Source: Lodderomyces elongisporus
Lineage: Eukaryota > Ascomycota > Pichiomycetes > Serinales > Debaryomycetaceae
Reading direction: 5' to 3'
NCBI RefSeq assembly: GCF_030384665.1
Contig: NC_083679.1
Location: forward strand, 434,001 to 498,000
Length of the DNA: 64,000 nt
The position numbers and the translations under genes are program-made. Each line of letters starts with the position of its first letter. The first letter of the stretch is position 1. Below are positions 41,578 through 51,309 of this stretch, in pieces. The notes under the pieces are model-generated. The model was not told the DNA's origin, did not search any database, and saw only the letters and a list, made by a program, of their open reading frames with translations.

Positions 41578-42494
41578 TTTCTTTTCTGGCAAGGCGCGAG
41601 GACGATATGTTGGTAAGATCTCTTTCAGTAAAGGGCGTTTATGACAACAGCTATGATAGTAGTTGTAGATACGTTGATTAGTCTAGCTGTGTATAGTTAA
41701 GAATAGTCAAGAATAGTTAAGAATAGTTGTGTGGGTGTGTGTGTCTGAGTATGTCTGTGTGCGAGTTTTCGCTGTGAATTACAGAGTGCAATATTTTGGT
41801 TTCTCTTCGACCTATGTGTGTGCGCTACCGCTTGAGTTTTAATGGATGTTGTAATTATAGTTGTAGTTGTAGTTATAGTTATGGTTGATGACAATAGTTA
41901 CAGATTACAAAATGCTTCTCTTTAGCATCTCAAAATGGGGAGGGGAGTGGTAGCTTCTACATTTTTTTTATTTACATTTGGTTCAGTTGGTTTAGTTTTG
42001 TAGAACGTAAAATTGTTTTGTCTTTTAAGTGACAAGGATGATTTAATATATATTCTCATTGACTTTAAAGTTTGATAGCAAGCCGATTCTAGAAGTAGGA
42101 AATGATTATTATAGAATGTAGTATGTTCGTGCAATCTCAACAGCAACAAAAGAAATCAACGTTGCTGAGCATTGTTCTCGATACAATAATATATACGTAC
42201 TGGTTGGAGACAACACTAACAATTCTGAAGGTGTTTGCTCGTAAATCAGTTCTTCTCTTTCTATCCCACTTACTTACTTACTTACATGTATTCACTCGCG
42301 CGTGCGCTTTGCTTGTTTATAATTGTGGCAACGCGACTTGTTTATTATGAGATCAAAACTTTCGCTTTACTAATGAGATTACGTTCTTTTCTTTTCTTTT
42401 CTTTTCTTTTCTTTTCGTTTCTTTTCTTTTCTTTTCTTTTCTGATTTGAATGTCACATCAGTCGGAAAAGTCAACTTGCATAACAACCTGAACC
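41578..42494. other. Divergent promoter YAF9-SMC6
   Basis: Repeats only: an AGAATAGTTA series (about 41699-41728), TG and TAGTTG runs (41730-41760, 41850-41885), TTAC repeats (about 42268-42283), a CGCGCGTGCG patch (about 42297-42307, a near-match to MCB) and a (TTTTC)n tract (about 42388-42442). No gene is seen. Confidence 0.6.
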
Positions 42495-45400
42495 ATGTCA
42501 GTGTTGACCATGCGAAAACGAAAACACGATTTCGAGGATTCAGTATGTTTAGATACAAGCAGATACAAACCTAAGAGGAAGAATAAAACAAAATGCAGAG
42601 TAAAAGGAGAAATAGATTAAATATAATATTCTATGATATCGCATACTAACATAAAGCTTATCAAGGACTTTGATGATTCTCTGTCTCATCAAATAATTCT
42701 ACGTCAATTGGAAGACTTGCGAAAGCAAGACTCTTATGATGAAAGTAGTGGTCTCGATCCAATGACACAAGGGCCACCAGATGGTTTCAATGAATATGAC
42801 GATAATGAAGAGATGGGGGATAAAGTGTATGACGAAGTTGGAGAGAGAGAGGAAGAAGAAGAAGGGGAAGGGGAAGGAGAAGAGGAAGAGGAAGAAGAAG
42901 AAGAATTTGACGAACCTGAGAACCTTCCAGCAGAGGCTGGTGTTATTGAGAAATTGACATTGAAAAACTTTATGTGTCATGATTTTTTTGAGTTAGAGTT
43001 GGGGCCGCAAATTAACTTTATCATCGGAAGAAATGGATCCGGGAAAAGTGCTATCTTGACCGGTATTTCAGTGGGGCTAGGTGCAAAGGCCAATGATACC
43101 AATAGAGGAAGCTCGATACGAGATTTGATTAAAGATGGGAAATCGATGTCTCGTATCACTATTGTGTTGAAAAACGATGGCAGCTGGGCTTATAGGCCCG
43201 AAGAATATGGTAGAAAAATCATTATTGAAAGGAAGCTTCAAAGAGTTGGAACCAATTCATATAGCATCAAGGATGAGCGTGGGAAAACGGTATCAACAAA
43301 GAAAGCTACTTTGGATGAAATTCTTTATCAGTTTAACATAACTGTTGATAACCCATTGGCCTTTTTATCACAAGACAAAGCCAGAGAATTTTTGACATCG
43401 GCCACTGCAAGAACAAAATTTGAATATTTTATGGATGGGGCTTTCATTACCGATATATACCACAATCTTGACCTTACGCAACATAACTTGAAAGAGATCA
43501 AAACCAAGATGAACCAAGCAAAAGCTTATAAAGATACATGCAAGGAAGAGTACAGAAAGGCAGCAATCATACACAACTCGCACATGCAACACAATCATTT
43601 GAGAGACAAGTTAAAAACTTTGGGAGGTAAAATACGCTGGTACAATGTCAAGACGCTTGAAGACAAGATCGGGCAATTGGAAGCTAAGATTGTAGCATTC
43701 GAACTGCAGATTTTGCAAAGAAATGAAGAGATAAAAATGTTTGACGAAGAGCTTGAACTTAAACGACCCGAGCAAAGTCGATTGGAGGAGGAAGAAGCCA
43801 AGGCTGAGAACGAAGTGATTGCCGGAGCAAGCGAAGTTGAAAGCTTGCGTGATGTGCGAGCCAAAATAAAGACAGAAATTGATACATTACTGGAGGATAT
43901 GAGAAGCAATATTGACAAGATTGGGGAGCTTGAAAGAGATATAGTAAAAGCAAGACAAGCGATTGAAAGAGAAAGAGCAAAGATTGGGGAGCTTGAAAGA
44001 GATATAGTAAAAGCAAGACAAGCGATTGAAAGAGAAAGAGCAAAGATTGAAGAACAACAAGGTGGATCAAAAGAACAGATGAAGGAACAGTTGGAGAAGA
44101 TTCGCTTAGACGTTCAACAATGTGAAGAAAAAATTGAAAACACTAAAATCAAGTACAAGGAAATAGATAAGGCGTATGAGTCTCGTGTCGAGGAGCTTAG
44201 AGCAACTAAGCAAATGGTTGGGTCAAAATTGCAGGATCTTCGACAGCAGCAAGTACAGTTAGACCGTGAACAGAACTTGCGGTACCTAGCTTGGGGAGCT
44301 AATAGAATGCAAAAAGTCATGCGTGATATTGATAGAGCTACTTGGATAAAGAAGCCTATTGGACCAGTGGGGAGTTATGTGCTGGTGAAGAAAGAATTCA
44401 AATCATGGGTCGGGATGCTTGATGCGATTCTCACAAAGACTTTAGACTCTTTTATCGTATCTGACGAGCGGGATAGACCCAAGCTTGCACACATTTTAAG
44501 AGCAAATCATTTGTTTAACCACAATATTATTGTCAGAAAAAACGAGCGCTTTCAATATAGTAGTGGGAAAGCTGCAGGCACCACGGTTGTTGATATGATT
44601 GATGTTGAGGACGAAGATATTCTTTATGCATTGATCGACACAAACTCGATTGAAAAATTGACCATAGCCAGTTCCCAAGAGGAAGGAAGAAGATTGTGCA
44701 GAATGCCGAATGTATACAGTGTTTTGATCCAATTTGGACCTGACTCTGGTAAGCGAGTCACATATAATGGGAATTTGAGCATTGATCCTGTTTATTATCT
44801 GACCAAAGCAGCCAAATTTGGATCTGCCAATAAAAACGATTTGATGGAAGAGATCATGTCTGGGATTCGTCTCGAGCAATTGAAACTTAATGAAGTAGAA
44901 CGTGACACCCGTACGTTAAATTCCGAAAGGGATTCAGAAAAAGAGATTGTTAAACGCGAATTGCAACAATTAAAACAAAAACACTCCAAGTTGAAGCTGC
45001 AGCGAAGTGTTCTTGAAGATAAGATTGAAGCTGAGGTTGATTTGAGAAACATCAATAATTTAGAGTTGAGGATTGAAGACCTTGGGATTCAAATAGAACG
45101 TCTCGAGCAGCTAAACAAAGGGCTTGAAGAGAGAAATGAGTCTAATAAAGAAAAAGGAAATAGCCTCAAGAGACAAACCCAGGTTGCCAAGGATAAACTT
45201 CGTGTGTATCAGCAAAAGAGGAATGCTTGTCATGAGGCCAAGACCAAGAATCTTTTATACATCCAGACATATGAAGACAAACGCAAAGAATGCCTTTTGG
45301 AGATTACCAAATTGGAGCACGAGATTGAATCAAGTAAACGTATTTCGGAAATTGCCGAGCCAAAACTAGTCGAAGAACGTGTAGCTGCTGAGAAATTATG

Positions 45401-46094
45401 CACTCGAGAAGAGGCGCATCTTACCGATCGAGATACTCCAGAGTCTATGGAAAAAGATTTTCGCGTGGTACAGGAACAAATACAAGAAGCCGAGAGAAGA
45501 ATGGGGTCGAATTTGGAGGATATTTTAAAACAAGTAGAACTTACGAGCCTGAACTTGAAAGCAGCAGAAGCCAATGAACGTGATTTGAAGGAGACTTTTG
45601 AGCGACTATGCCGAGAACTCGCCATCAGGTACAATTTTTTGACAACCACTATAAACCACCAAGTTAGTATTGCTCGGCGATCATTTGAGAGCTCAATGGA
45701 ATTGAGGGGTTTTAAAGGCTCAATGAATATAAATTTTAGCGAAAGATCGCTAGAAGTTTTAGTAAAAACGAAACAGGACATCGAGAGGAATGGGATAGCC
45801 ACCGCTGGTCGGACGGTTGAATCTTTGTCGGGAGGTGAGAAATCGTACACGCAAATTGCATTGCTTTTGGCTATTTGGCAAACCATGAGTTCCAAGATCC
45901 GAGGATTGGACGAGTTTGATGTATACATGGACTCTGTTAATCGTTCCATTAGTATTAGACTCTTGTTGAGCAACTTGATGAGATACCCAAAGTCACAGAA
46001 TATCTTTATTACCCCGCAAGATATTGCAGTAGTAGGTGACTTGGACAATCCTTGCGTCAAGATCCACAAGATGTCTGATCCTCGAAAGGACTGA
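42495..46094 (+). CDS. SMC6: SMC6, Smc5-Smc6 complex ATPase (two exons inferred)
   Basis: About 1161 aa after splicing. Smc6 pairs with Smc5 in the complex that resolves recombination intermediates and supports repair. Exon 1 is 42495-42542 (MSVLTMRKRKHDFEDS, nuclear-signal-like). Exon 2 starts at 42657 or 42666. An ATG at 42633 lies inside the proposed intron. An acidic E-rich linker precedes the head: VIEKLTLKNFMCHDFFELELG, Walker A GRNGSGKS, and the FLSQDKAREFL loop. Two long coiled-coil arms flank the hinge (about KKPIGPVGSYV to YYLTKAAKFGS). The C-terminal head has signature LSGGEKSYTQIALLLAIW and Walker B RGLDEFDVYMD. One arm carries a perfect 21-residue tandem duplication. Confidence 0.9.
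42543..42656 (+). other. Spliceosomal intron of SMC6 (alternative 3' ends 42656 / 42665)
   Basis: 5' splice site GTATGT at 42543-42548 and branch site TACTAAC at 42644-42650. The first AG ends at 42656, only about 7 nt after the branch A. The next ends at 42665, at a more usual distance. Both keep the frame and differ by three residues (Leu-Ile-Lys). Confidence 0.78.
43917..44042 (+). repeat. Perfect 63-bp tandem duplication inside SMC6
   Basis: Two back-to-back identical 63-bp units (43917-43979 and 43980-44042), each encoding 21 residues beginning KIGELERDIV and ending IERERA. 21 residues are three coiled-coil heptads, so the duplication keeps both frame and heptad register. Confidence 0.95.
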
Positions 46095-46375
46095 ATGAAC
46101 TAAAACAAAAGAAAGTAAACGAAAGTAATAAGAAGCAAAGAAGAGATATGTATACAATGGTAAGTCTAAAAGTGAGTAAGGTTACCACATTTGCTTTTCT
46201 GGTTTGTGTGGGCAATCTTTTGGCTCTTTTTTTTTGGGGGGGGGGGGGGGGGTTCTAATTTTTTTTCCCCTGTTTTCTGAGTCTTTTTTGGCCAAAGTAG
46301 CTTATATGTCTTTTTTATTTCTACTCTTGTATACATATGTATTTAACTATTTATTTACAGGATTTTTGCATTTAT
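46095..46375. other. Convergent spacer SMC6 / PPR-like gene
   Basis: Short shared 3' region. Its main feature is a 17-G run (46236-46252) that would lie in the SMC6 3' UTR if transcription reads that far. Confidence 0.7.
46236..46252 (+). repeat. Poly(G) run of 17 downstream of SMC6
   Basis: Seventeen uninterrupted G, 142 bp after the SMC6 stop on the coding strand, preceded by a T-run. Poly(G) tracts in mRNA are known to stall 5'-3' exonuclease Xrn1. Confidence 0.9.
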
Positions 46376-47998
46376 CTAGATCTGCTCATTACAAATGATC
46401 AAGTCATGAAATTTACCCGACGGATCCAAATTTTCGTAAGCTGCAAACATGTCTTTTGAAACAAATATCCGAGCCTCCTTCCATGTTCTAAGTTTTTCCA
46501 ATTTGGACAACAAATCCGAAGATGAAGTAAATGGAGATGTTAATAGAAATCGGACAAACAGTTGCAAAACGCGTTTATTAACATATCCGCGTTTTATCAA
46601 TGTATGATAATTGTATACTTCATTAGCAAATTGATGATCTGTTGCAGACCTCGCGCTTATGGAGTCGAGGATCGTCACAAAATTTTGGTTTCTCGAAGCA
46701 TTCCTTTTTGATGTCTTGTTCATCAAGGCTTGCATGACCAAGAAAGCTTGCTTTGTATTTCCGACTTTGCACAATGCTGAAATGACAAATGCACTCACTC
46801 CAATATGACATTGCATTATAAATTCAAGGACGGCCCTTGTACTAATGTTTTGCAATGTATCATTACTACTCAGAAAATGACTGGCAAGCAAGTTTATGAA
46901 TTCGGGTAAATCTGTAATAGCAATCGCCGATGACAATATTGGATTATGAGCAATGCCTCCGGATTGTGTTTTTGCAAAAGAGTAAACATTTCGATGAATT
47001 AACGGTGTATATTTTTCTGTTTGACATAATTGACAAAGCAAATTCTGGTGAATATCAAAGTTTTCCTTTGGTTCAAACTCATATTTGTATTCATTGGCTT
47101 CAATATTTGCATCTCGCCACCGAATTTCTTCCTCTTGGACTTTCTCCACTGGTTGGCTGTTATTGAGCAAAGCTTCGTTGTACGGTTGGTAATCTTTGGT
47201 TATGAGTGCTAGCCTTCTAAATGAATCCAATGCGGGTTTCAAATTACCCAGTTTCGCGTGTGATTCAATTAGAAGCAGTAACATAGCCCGGTAATTGTCC
47301 CTATGGTGCAAATATGAGTAGAAACGTCTGAAATATCGTAATAATCCCAGTATTCGCAAATGGTCTTCATTATTTGCAAAAATTGTAGCGAGTCGAACAA
47401 GCACGGAGTCGCAAACTAGAAAAGGAATAAAATCATTCTCCTGTACTCCAAAATTCAACTCCGCGTAGAACTTGTGGTTATCAATAAGCTCGTGATAAAT
47501 AAACATGGCACCAACATGGTCAGATTTAGCGCAAACTTGATCTATTAAGTATGACCAAAGCTGGTTCGGAATCTGATACTTGGGGCACTTGTCTAATAAA
47601 AAATGCTGTAAAGATATAGCGGCTTTGATATTTCCCGATTGAAGTAAGTCATAACTGAATGTTGTGAGGAGACTGGTCTCTAACTCGTGATAATTGGATA
47701 AAATAAATTCTAGTGTTTGCAGTTGAGGCTGCGACTTTAACATCCATCGTAGCGCAAAATTGAGGTACTTTTTAGGGTCAGCATCAAGTACATGAGTTTT
47801 GTTCTGGTTTGCGAGGTCCGAGAAACAAAAGGATACATGATTGGGTGGTTTTGAGTAAAATCGCTTTTGCAATAATTTTGGAGGTATAACAAGAGCCTGT
47901 GAGCTGCAGCATTTACATCTGCCATTATTAATGCCGCTACGATAATTTTGGACTCGTCGTAGTGCCAGTCGTGTGAGTATACTCGGTCGAGGGTACAT
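46376..47998 (-). CDS. Mitochondrial pentatricopeptide-like protein, probable mitochondrial RNA/translation factor
   Basis: 540 aa from the ATG at 47998. The frame is open a little further upstream, but only from a non-ATG codon. The N-terminus (MYPRPSILTRLALRRVQNY) is basic, lacks acids and is a good mitochondrial presequence. The body is all-helical with degenerate helix-turn-helix repeats typical of fungal PPR proteins, for example YDLLQSGNIKAAISLQHFLL, LLIESHAKLGNLKPALDSFR and VISALCKVGNTKQAFLVMQAL. Fungal proteins of this kind bind mitochondrial mRNAs as stability factors or translation activators. I do not recognise the specific ortholog. It is divergent from OXA1 (424 bp), which supports a mitochondrial role. 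Confidence 0.6.
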   Translation of the reverse strand: MYPRPSILTRLALRRVQNYRSGINNGRCKCCSSQALVIPPKLLQKRFYSKPPNHVSFCFSDLANQNKTHVLDADPKKYLNFALRWMLKSQPQLQTLEFILSNYHELETSLLTTFSYDLLQSGNIKAAISLQHFLLDKCPKYQIPNQLWSYLIDQVCAKSDHVGAMFIYHELIDNHKFYAELNFGVQENDFIPFLVCDSVLVRLATIFANNEDHLRILGLLRYFRRFYSYLHHRDNYRAMLLLLIESHAKLGNLKPALDSFRRLALITKDYQPYNEALLNNSQPVEKVQEEEIRWRDANIEANEYKYEFEPKENFDIHQNLLCQLCQTEKYTPLIHRNVYSFAKTQSGGIAHNPILSSAIAITDLPEFINLLASHFLSSNDTLQNISTRAVLEFIMQCHIGVSAFVISALCKVGNTKQAFLVMQALMNKTSKRNASRNQNFVTILDSISARSATDHQFANEVYNYHTLIKRGYVNKRVLQLFVRFLLTSPFTSSSDLLSKLEKLRTWKEARIFVSKDMFAAYENLDPSGKFHDLIICNEQI

Positions 47999-48422
47999 TT
48001 TGGGGGATGTTCTTTTTTTTTTTTTGCAAGGATATGTTGTAGTCAAGTTGAAGGAACTAACCCTTTTTTTGCTTGCTTTAATCTCGATTTCGGTTTCGAT
48101 TTAAGCTTCAGCTAAGGTCTCTTCTGTCGAAAACCATTAGAAATCATGCCAGGATTATATGTCGCGTATATTTTGACGGTTCGATTGTTGCGAACTTTTG
48201 TGTGAGAAAACGCAAAAAATAAAAAATTTTGTGTGTGTGTATGTGTGCTGAAAAATTTCAAAGAGCTTGTCGATAATACAGAAAAGAAACAAATCCAAAA
48301 AAAAAAAAAAAAAAAAAAAAAAGAAAGAAAGAAAGAAAGAAAGAAAAAAAGAAAATAAAGGAAATAAATTGTACATTTTACAAGTTCAAACTTTATCCAG
48401 TTCACAATATATTCACATCACA
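47999..48422. promoter_or_regulatory. Bidirectional promoter PPR-like / OXA1 with AATTTT-type elements
   Basis: The 424-bp divergent region contains AAAAAATTTT (48221-48230) and TGAAAAATTTCA (48249-48260), both of the AATTTT/RRPE type reported upstream of mitochondrial ribosomal protein genes in C. albicans. A TG run (48231-48245) lies between them. A run of 26 A (48297-48322) followed by (GAAA)n leads into the OXA1 leader. Confidence 0.5.
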
Positions 48423-49616
48423 ATGCTTAGGCTAGGACTCCCACGTTCAGCAAAGGCTGTGCTGGCCATTCAATATCGAAATACGATACATGCAAGTCGA
48501 ATCAGCAGACTCAATAAACCATCGATGGGCTTGAAGGCGACAGCATTCATGACATCTCTTCGTTTCAACTCCACTGCCAACACTTCTAACCCGTCGACCG
48601 CCATTTTACCAACCGATGCAGCGTCATCTTCCGAAATTTCCGATAAATTAGTTTCTTTCAGCGACTTGGCTGATAAAGTGCCAGTTACATCTTTACATTC
48701 TGATCAGCTTGGATACTTGAAGTCGATAGGTATGGGACAAGGATGGGGACCGACAGCCATCATAGAAAACTTGCTCGAGATTTGTCATGTATATACTGGC
48801 TTGCCATGGTGGGGTACGATTGCTGTGGTTACAGTCGGTATAAGAGTGGTGTTGTTTCCATTATATGTCAGAGCCAGTGCCAATGCTACCAAGATGTCTA
48901 AAGTGAAGCCTCAATTAGACCAAATTATGAAGGAGATCAAAGAAGACGACTCTGACTCTGTGCAGAACAAAATGAAATTGTTGGAAAAGAGGAAGAGATT
49001 GCTTAAAGAAAACGGTATTTCAACCATGGCTTCCTTGGCCCCAATTGTGCAATTGCCATTTGCTTACGGGTTTTTCCAAGCGTTGAGAAAAATGGCCAAC
49101 CACCCTGTTGAGGGTTTTGAAGATCAAGGTATCTGGTGGTTTGAGAACTTGAGTGCTGTTGACCCATATGTTGGATTACAAGCAATTGCAGCAGTGGCTG
49201 TGATTGTTGTGGTGAGAATGGGTGGTGAAACGGGTCAACATGCGTTGGCTGCCAATATGAAAAAGATCATGACGATTGTGCCATTAGCTTCGATTCTCAT
49301 TACCAAATCCTTTTCCGCAGCGGTAGTATTATACTTTGCAATCAACTCCTTACTATCTTTGGCACAAGCTCTATTGTTCAAGATGCCAATGTTGAGAAAG
49401 ATGTTGGGTATGCCACCAAAATCAACAGCCGCAGAGTTACAACAAGCTAACAAGAATGCGCCACAGACAACTGTTAAGGATATGTTTACCAATTATCTTG
49501 AGGATACCAAGAAAAAGAGTGTGAAAAAAGCTAGAGAAGTTGAAAAAAAGATGAAAGTCACCAAGCAGAGACAAAATTCTGCCAACGATGGTTTTATTAG
49601 GAGAAGACAGCAATAG
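48423..49616 (+). CDS. OXA1: Oxa1, mitochondrial inner-membrane insertase
   Basis: 397 aa from the ATG at 48423. The open frame extends upstream through a poly-Lys stretch made by the A-run, which is leader, not protein. Oxa1 inserts mitochondrially made proteins such as Cox2 into the inner membrane and docks the ribosome. A basic presequence (MLRLGLPRSAKAVLAIQYR) precedes the YidC/Oxa1 core: YTGLPWWGTIAVVTVGIRVVLFPLY (first span), MASLAPIVQLPFAYGFFQALRKM, IWWFENLSAVDPY and later spans ending near LLFKMPMLRKMLGMP. The C-terminal about 65 residues are basic and helical (KKKSVKKAREVEKKMKVTKQR), the ribosome-binding tail. Confidence 0.95.
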   Translation: MLRLGLPRSAKAVLAIQYRNTIHASRISRLNKPSMGLKATAFMTSLRFNSTANTSNPSTAILPTDAASSSEISDKLVSFSDLADKVPVTSLHSDQLGYLKSIGMGQGWGPTAIIENLLEICHVYTGLPWWGTIAVVTVGIRVVLFPLYVRASANATKMSKVKPQLDQIMKEIKEDDSDSVQNKMKLLEKRKRLLKENGISTMASLAPIVQLPFAYGFFQALRKMANHPVEGFEDQGIWWFENLSAVDPYVGLQAIAAVAVIVVVRMGGETGQHALAANMKKIMTIVPLASILITKSFSAAVVLYFAINSLLSLAQALLFKMPMLRKMLGMPPKSTAAELQQANKNAPQTTVKDMFTNYLEDTKKKSVKKAREVEKKMKVTKQRQNSANDGFIRRRQQ

Positions 49617-51309
49617 ATCTAGCTCATGTAAGGTCCGCATATAGTGCATATGAAGCTTGTGTATTAAAATGTAAATAAATTCTGTGCAAGAGAATACATC
49701 TATCCTTCTCCCTAATTGTAATTCACACGATACCTCTACAAGATAAGAGAAAGGGGAGGGGGGTTTTCCCTCTTTTTCTCCCCCCCCCCCTTCCTCCTCC
49801 TCCCCCAATTAAACGAACAGCATAATTCTGTTTTGACTTGAATTCGGAAAATTTGGTTGAACTTTATTCTACAAAAGCAGACACGTGATTGATTTTTATT
49901 GATCCGATAAAGAGCGCAATTCGAGTATCCGTAAAATTAGAATGAAAGATTCAAGTATGTACACTTTAAGAAATCAGATGGTTGCTAGTGAGGCTAAATG
50001 AAGTTACATAAAGTGTAATTGAAAAAGAAAAAAAAAACACTCACACACAAAAAAAGTGTTTTATTGTGGCTCTTTGGTAATAGTTGAAGTCAGCTTTCGT
50101 ATTTTGTTAGATGCTGCCATCGCTTGTTTGGAATCAAGAAAAAAATTGGACATTATTATCCGATACAGTTCACATACCCGGAAATAAATAAATACTACTA
50201 GTTACTTTAGCGAACTGGTAGTTGAACTTTTTTTTTGTCTTTTTTTGTCTTTTTTGTCTTTTTTGTCTTTTTGTCTTTTTGTTCAAAAATGAAGAATATA
50301 ATAGAGCAGTAGAGAAATAAAGAATTAGAGAAATATTTGAAAAAAGTGGCAAGAGAATGGAAATAGTTTGTGAATTTATAGAATTGCTTTGGTATGAGAT
50401 ATTCTATAATCCTTTAGTAGGAAGGTTTAAGTCTGCAAGCAATTACTCTACCTTTTTTTGGCTACCTCTTATAACTTCTACCAAACCTCCTCCTTTTCCT
50501 CCAAGTTCACAACTTGTGCCTTGTCGTTTGGTAGCATCTATGTCCAACTGAGCTTCTTTTTTTTTTTTTTTGCTCTGCATTTTTCAGTGAAAACCTTCGG
50601 AGTTAAGATGTGTGGGATGGGAAGGAAGGAAAGAAATTGAGGAGGGGGGGAGGTCGAAAAAAGGAAATGGGATTAAGACCGAAGTACTTACCTCTGCTTT
50701 CTTTGCTTATTTCTCTTTTTTCTATTTCACGCTTTTTTTGCTGCCCGTCTCTTATCTCCTACCCCTTTTATTTTGTTAATGTGTCATCTTTAATGTAATC
50801 GGAAAAGGTGTTGTTGCAATACTGGAATATTTTATGCTAACACAAAAGGAAAAGGAGAATCGATACGGATAAAAGTGAGACTGTAATATGTCTATGGTGC
50901 ATGATTCCACAATATTTTTCCATGACGGAAATATAAAGAGTTGTCGTTTTCTCCATCTTCTTCTACCCCACCGTACATAGGTTTGTGGAGAATTACAGCA
51001 ATATCAACAACAACAGCAACAACAAATCTTCATTAAAACCACCACCATCACCACCACTACCACCACCACCAATAGCATTAAACTTTTGAACTTACACCCA
51101 AAACATATAGGCAAAGAAATAAAATAATTTTTTTTTTCTTCCCAATTCGGAAAGATAAGCCAAATTTCAGTAGACACATATACAAAAAGTTTTACTCCAC
51201 ATTCGAAACGGGCTATTGTATAAAAGCCCATCATTCCTTCTTGTCTGACCAGGTTTTTACATATAATATACAACATTGACAATCTTATATATCAATAGCT
51301 CCAAAGCCA
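49617..51309. other. 1.7-kb intergenic OXA1-CYP52
   Basis: No gene supported. It has a G-rich block (49752-49763) followed closely by a C-rich block (about 49778-49806) that could pair, TTTTTTGTC repeats (about 50229-50282), T-runs (50552-50570), G-rich patch 50643-50651, TATAAAG-like sequence at about 50932-50938 and a CAACAA/CCACCA tract (about 51003-51072) in the P450 leader. Several 60-90-codon frames exist but are low complexity. Confidence 0.55.

Noticed and set aside
48267..48422. 52-residue Lys-rich N-terminal extension of OXA1
   Set aside because: Begins at a non-ATG codon and is made by the poly(A)/(GAAA) leader. The ATG at 48423 gives a proper presequence.
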